NCBI GenBank assembly: GCA_037443685.1
Contig: JBBINX010000039.1
Span: 1-19,558, forward strand
Direction: 5' to 3'
Length of the DNA: 19,558 nt
Source of the DNA: JAHJRJ01 sp037443685
GTDB lineage: Bacteria > Bacteroidota > Ignavibacteria > UBA10030 > BY39
Shown here one piece after another: positions 16,278 to 19,558 of the stretch. How positions within the stretch are numbered: the stretch's first letter is position 1; each line of letters begins with the position of its first letter. The notes under the pieces were generated by a model, which was given only the letters and a program-made list of their open reading frames with translations, ran no database searches and had not been told where the DNA came from. The position numbers and the translations under genes are program-made.

Positions 16278-17081
16278 TTATAAATATTCTGTAATTTGAT
16301 GCGAGTGTTTATTAAAAATAAAATAGCCGACAACGAAGACTATTAAACATATTGCAGCAGTACTGATCATAAATTCGATAGACGGTAAATTTTCGTACAC
16401 AAAAAAAGCTCGAAGCATTATAAGTATTCTTCCAACCGGATTATAAAGAGCAACTGTTTGTAGAGGGAGCGGGGCTGTCAAGGCATTGTAAACTATTGGA
16501 GTTAACCAAAATCCGACGGTCAAACATACAAGCCATATTTGCATCGTATCGCGAAAATAAATATATAAAGTCGATAGTATAAACGATATTCCCATTGCTA
16601 ACAAAACTATCGAAATAAAAGGAATAATCATCAAGAATTGGATAAATGAAAAATGGTCGAAAGCAATTATTACTAGCCAAAGTAGAGTTGTATTGATTGC
16701 GAAAGAAATAAGCGCAGTTGCCGACGCTGAAAATATAATCAGGTCGCGAGGAAAGTATATTTTTTTCGTGATAGATGCTTTTGAATGAATAGCGTTCATT
16801 CCACTTAGAGTCGCATCAAAGAAAAAATTCCAAAACACGATGCCTGACAATAGATAAAAGGTAAATTTCGGAACTTGAACCACAAACAAATACGAAAACA
16901 CGAAGTGAAGAACTACGAACTGTGCAATCGGGTTGAACATCGACCATAGATATCCGAGTGCAGAATCGTGATACTTAAGCCGGAAATCGGTTAATGCGAA
17001 TTCCCGCAAGATGAAGAGTGATTTCCGAATTACAGAAAACTTGTCCGCTATTGTTGATTTAAGATATTTTCCGTTCTGCAT
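16278..17081 (-). CDS. wzm: Polysaccharide ABC transporter permease (Wzm/TagG type)
   Basis: A 267-residue ABC-2 type membrane subunit with six predicted transmembrane helices. The amphipathic N terminus contains FALTDFRLKYHDSALGYLW (28-46), the signature that precedes the first membrane helix in Wzm/TagG/RfbA permeases. YFRDTMQIW (175-183), TPIVY (194-198) and YNPVG (213-217) are further family marks. Two copies would form the channel that passes a polyprenyl-diphosphate-linked glycan through the inner membrane, driven by the adjacent ATPase. The stop codon abuts the ATPase TTG start with no gap, as expected for a subunit pair. The ATG at 17081 follows a 30-base spacer without a clear ribosome-binding site or promoter. 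Confidence 0.93.
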   Translation of the reverse strand: MQNGKYLKSTIADKFSVIRKSLFILREFALTDFRLKYHDSALGYLWSMFNPIAQFVVLHFVFSYLFVVQVPKFTFYLLSGIVFWNFFFDATLSGMNAIHSKASITKKIYFPRDLIIFSASATALISFAINTTLLWLVIIAFDHFSFIQFLMIIPFISIVLLAMGISFILSTLYIYFRDTMQIWLVCLTVGFWLTPIVYNALTAPLPLQTVALYNPVGRILIMLRAFFVYENLPSIEFMISTAAICLIVFVVGYFIFNKHSHQITEYL

Positions 17082-17111
17082 GATTTGCTTGTAATATTAC
17101 GAAAAAAGATA

Positions 17112-18293
17112 CTAAATGACAATTATTTGTCGGTATATTTCCTCTAAACTTCGACAATATTGATTTATACTAAATTTTTCCTCAACTTTTTTTCGGGCGA
17201 CTGCTTTAAGTTCCGTTAGATTTATTTTCTCCTGTAAACAATCATCTAACCTCGTTACAAGCGATTCCTCATTGTTGGTTTTGAACAAGAAGCCATCTTT
17301 CCGCGCTTCTATTATTTCGAGAGGCCCACCCGAGTCAGATGCAATAACCACCGTACCCGATGCCATTGCTTCAAGAACCACAAGACCGAAAGGTTCGTTA
17401 TGAGACGGCAACACCAGGATATCCAACCCGCGCATAACTTCGGGCATGTCATCACGATGCGGAATGAACAGAACTTTATTGCCTAATTGTAAATTCCGAT
17501 AAAGATTCATTACTTCATTATAATAAATATTTATCGATGGCATCTCATTCTTATTCAATAAGCCGCCGATGATTACAAATTGTAAATCTTTATTTTTTTT
17601 TAGAATTGCTGAAGCCGCTTCCAAAAATATTTTATGCCCTTTCCATACATCAAAGCGGCTTACCATACCGACGAGTTTTGTTGTCTTAGCTATACCTATC
17701 TCGTTTCTGAAAGAATTAGGTACTTTATCGTCATTCCGTTGAAATAAATTAGTATCAATACTGTTATAAACTACAGAAGAACTTAACGAAAGGAACATCG
17801 TGTTGTTTAGTAAATAATTATTTATGAATTTAGAGTTCGTGATTATTTTATTTACAAATAACACTGAGAGTATATTAAACAGCAGAAGTCGCGGCAGTTC
17901 GTATTGGAAAATTACGCTGTAGACAATCGGTATCATTAGGAGAATTTTTGTTGGAATTAAAATAAGCAAGGAGAGAACATCGCTGCATTGGATTAAATCA
18001 ACTTTATTGTTCTTTAAATATTTATAGATTTGAAAAGAAGCTTTTATATTTCGCCAAAGGACTTTTGGGTTAATTAAACTTTTTAGCTCAACAGTCTGGT
18101 AAGGCATAAACACTGTTTCAACTCCGAGTAATTCAATTTTTTCCGAAAAAGGTCCTCTCTGGCTAAACATCATTATGGGCTGGAAATTTTCCCTATTAAC
18201 GCCTTTTAAAAAATTAAAAAGCGAATACTCGCCGCCGCCCATTTCAACGTAAAGATTAACGAACAGTATTTTTTTCTTTTGATGTTCACTCAT
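17112..18293 (-). CDS. GT4 glycosyltransferase
   Basis: A 393-residue retaining GT-B enzyme. The N-terminal domain begins KILFVNLYVEMGGGE (8-22), with the glycine-rich acceptor loop. The C-terminal domain has VGMVSRFDVWKGH (208-220), VIIGG (240-244), and the complete E-x7-E motif at E300 and E308 in NEPFGLVVLEAMASG. The motif-containing C-terminal domain binds the nucleotide sugar. It adds a sugar with retention of anomeric configuration in the cytoplasm, at the inner-membrane surface; donor unknown. It starts directly at the stop codon of the preceding gene (TAAATG), so it is probably translationally coupled, and is followed by a 30-base gap before the transporter pair. Confidence 0.92.
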   Translation of the reverse strand: MSEHQKKKILFVNLYVEMGGGEYSLFNFLKGVNRENFQPIMMFSQRGPFSEKIELLGVETVFMPYQTVELKSLINPKVLWRNIKASFQIYKYLKNNKVDLIQCSDVLSLLILIPTKILLMIPIVYSVIFQYELPRLLLFNILSVLFVNKIITNSKFINNYLLNNTMFLSLSSSVVYNSIDTNLFQRNDDKVPNSFRNEIGIAKTTKLVGMVSRFDVWKGHKIFLEAASAILKKNKDLQFVIIGGLLNKNEMPSINIYYNEVMNLYRNLQLGNKVLFIPHRDDMPEVMRGLDILVLPSHNEPFGLVVLEAMASGTVVIASDSGGPLEIIEARKDGFLFKTNNEESLVTRLDDCLQEKINLTELKAVARKKVEEKFSINQYCRSLEEIYRQIIVI

Positions 18294-19154
18294 TTATTTT
18301 TTCCGAATCACAGCTGCTATAAACCCGATCATTACTAATTTTTGAGCGCCTATATACAAAATAAATTTTAATATACCTAAGAATACGTTCCCCTCAAAAA
18401 ACGTTAGACTCAGTCGAAGGTGTGCTACAAATGGAATCTTTGGAATTTTTATCATGAACTCATTACCCGCAATTTTGTATAAGGTATAAGAGCCATGTCC
18501 GTAATTTAATTGCTGCCGCACGAATCCTGAAAAGTCCATCTCGTGGTTATGTCCAATGATTATTTCAGATATATATATCGACTTGCCGCCGGCACATAAT
18601 ATTTTCCAATTCAACGCCCTCTCTTCGCCGCCGGCTTTTCTGAATCGTTCATCAAACCCCCCGACCTTCTTTAAAATATCAGCTCGGTAAGCGATGTTGT
18701 TGGATGTTAGAAAAGGCGATGACTTACCTTCGTGATTCAGGTATTCTACAAAAAAATTTGTAATGTGCTGACTCACCTCGGGGTAAATATTTTTCTTGTT
18801 AGAGTTCTCGACTGCTCCACCGATAATATCAACCTCGTTAGATTCAAAAACTTTCTTGAACCTACTTAGCCAATTTGGAGGAACTGTACAATCATCGTCT
18901 GTAAAAACTATATATTTTCCATTTGAAAGTTTGATTCCGGCATTACGTGCTGCGGCGGGACCTTTATTGTTTTGAGAAATCCATTTTAAATTTTGTGTTG
19001 CTAACGATTTAAGATACTGCTCGGTACCATCTGTGCTTCCATCATCTACAACTATGACTTCATAATCGTCGAAGTCCTGTTTAAATATGTTGTGTATAGC
19101 TAACTTTAACTGGGATAAGCGGTTGTATGTTGGGATGATGATTGAGAATTCCAT
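18294..19154 (-). CDS. GT2 glycosyltransferase, first gene of the operon
   Basis: A 286-residue inverting GT-A enzyme. FSIIIPTYNR (3-12), VVDDGSTDGT (35-44), GPAAARNAG (65-73), the metal-binding TDDDC (85-89) and GGEERALNWK (175-184) are the usual GT2 marks. H202, N203 and H204 lie where many GT2 enzymes have a conserved histidine. A hydrophobic stretch at about 247-283 may bind the membrane. As the first minus-strand gene, it lies directly downstream of the candidate operon promoter, with a short A/T-rich leader and no Shine-Dalgarno sequence. Its substrates cannot be read from the sequence. Confidence 0.91.
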   Translation of the reverse strand: MEFSIIIPTYNRLSQLKLAIHNIFKQDFDDYEVIVVDDGSTDGTEQYLKSLATQNLKWISQNNKGPAAARNAGIKLSNGKYIVFTDDDCTVPPNWLSRFKKVFESNEVDIIGGAVENSNKKNIYPEVSQHITNFFVEYLNHEGKSSPFLTSNNIAYRADILKKVGGFDERFRKAGGEERALNWKILCAGGKSIYISEIIIGHNHEMDFSGFVRQQLNYGHGSYTLYKIAGNEFMIKIPKIPFVAHLRLSLTFFEGNVFLGILKFILYIGAQKLVMIGFIAAVIRKK

Positions 19155-19176
19155 TAAATTGCTTTAATTATTTTCA

Positions 19177-19207
19177 CCAATTTAAGAATTAAGTTGTTTA
19201 TAATCAA
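19177..19207 (-). promoter_or_regulatory. Candidate promoter of the polysaccharide operon
   Basis: On the minus strand, TTG (19207-19205) is followed after 20 bases by TAAATTGG (19184-19177), one mismatch from the Bacteroidota -7 element TAnnTTTG. The 20-base spacing equals that of the promoter at 118-148. The predicted start would leave a leader of about 15-20 bases before the ATG at 19154. It lies just past the ychF terminator, the only sizeable gap upstream of the operon. The match is imperfect, so confidence is moderate. Confidence 0.45.
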
Positions 19208-19217
19208 TGGCTTGGAG

Positions 19218-19258
19218 AAAATAAAAACCCTGATTCTAAAGAGAAAAGATCAGGGTTT
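19218..19258 (-). terminator. Intrinsic terminator of ychF
   Basis: AAACCCTGAT (19225-19234) and ATCAGGGTTT (19249-19258) form a perfect 10-bp stem with a 14-base loop. On the minus strand it is followed by TTTTTATTTT. It lies about 55 bases past the ychF stop and separates ychF transcription from the polysaccharide operon. Confidence 0.85.
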
Positions 19259-19312
19259 AACAAGGTAACAAAAACGATTTGATGTTAATATAAAATCAGA
19301 TTTGCTAATTAC

Positions 19313-19558
19313 CTAACTATGCCTAACCGAAATTATATCTCCATCGTTTACAATATATTCCTTACCCTCCAACCTCCATAAACCTTTTTCTTTGCACTTC
19401 GCAAACGAACCGTGCTCAATAAAATGATCGTAATGCACAACTTCAGCTCGAATGAAATTATCGTAAAAGTCGGTATGAATAACCGACGCAGCTTTCTGAG
19501 CGCTCATTCCCTTTTTGATTGTCCATGCACGGCACTCATCCTCGCCGACGGTAAAGAA
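19313..19558 (-). CDS. ychF: Ribosome-binding ATPase YchF, C-terminal part (gene runs off the window)
   Basis: The last 81 residues plus stop of a YchF/OLA1-type P-loop nucleotidase; the GTPase core and start lie beyond 19558. The frame reads FFTVGEDECRAWTIKKG, then HTDFYDNFIRAEVVHYD, then LEGKEYIVNDGDIISVRHS, which is the highly conserved TGS domain of YchF. YchF is a universally conserved ribosome-associated ATPase linked to stress and translation control. It is a housekeeping gene unrelated to the polysaccharide locus, and marks its right boundary. Confidence 0.96.
   Translation of the reverse strand, partial: FFTVGEDECRAWTIKKGMSAQKAASVIHTDFYDNFIRAEVVHYDHFIEHGSFAKCKEKGLWRLEGKEYIVNDGDIISVRHS

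Noticed and set aside
1..19558. CRISPR arrays, insertion sequences, toxin-antitoxin or phage-defence genes
   Set aside because: No regular repeat-spacer pattern, transposase motifs or defence-type domains were found; every long gene fits the polysaccharide locus or its housekeeping flanks.

Overview
The window is an AT-rich stretch of a bacterial chromosome dominated by one large surface-polysaccharide locus. Several traits point to the Bacteroidota/Chlorobiota group, with Ignavibacteria-like lineages the best guess. Almost no start codon has a Shine-Dalgarno sequence. Both promoters I can propose match the TTG-N20-TAnnTTTG pattern of Bacteroidota primary sigma factors rather than TTGACA/TATAAT. 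There is also a Wzi-type outer-membrane protein. The lineage is inferred from these features; I could not search a database.

Layout. The left edge holds the 3' two-thirds of a tRNA-Glu(TTC) (1-54), a strong hairpin terminator (80-120) and a promoter (118-148). The promoter drives a plus-strand membrane protein with C-terminal TPR repeats (156-2126). Everything from 2134 to 19154 is on the minus strand: 14 genes, head to tail, with gaps of at most 34 bases and many 1-23 base overlaps, so probably one operon read from right to left. A candidate operon promoter lies at 19177-19207. The right edge holds the 3' end of the housekeeping GTPase gene ychF (19313-19558, running off the window), with its own terminator at 19218-19258. 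The locus therefore sits between a tRNA gene and ychF. No intergenic gap exceeds about 160 bases.

Operon in transcription order: GT2 glycosyltransferase; GT4 glycosyltransferase; ABC-2 permease (Wzm/TagG type); ABC ATPase (Wzt/TagH type, without the C-terminal polysaccharide-binding domain); Wzi-like outer-membrane beta-barrel; small exported beta-sandwich protein; a 782-residue protein with two GT2 domains and two beta domains; an 899-residue polytopic membrane protein ending in the same beta domain; a DPM1/GtrB-like polyprenyl-phosphate glycosyltransferase; a SAM methyltransferase; a GT2-GT4 fusion; an unassigned membrane-anchored protein; and two more GT2 enzymes. In all I count seven GT2 and two GT4 domains.

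Likely joint role: cytoplasmic GT2/GT4 enzymes assemble a heteropolysaccharide on a lipid carrier. The methyltransferase may modify it. The two-gene ABC transporter exports it, and the Wzi-like barrel and its exported neighbour may help retain it on the cell surface. The DPM1-like enzyme could charge polyprenyl phosphate with a sugar for a GT-C-like membrane protein (8533-11232, possibly also 156-2126) acting on the outer side of the inner membrane. The initiating phosphoglycosyltransferase, the sugar-nucleotide synthesis genes and the PCP/OPX export genes are not here. The most distinctive structure is a beta domain present three times in two adjacent genes, marked by G-[WF]-Y, [YW]RW[IM] and D-x-R-x-L.
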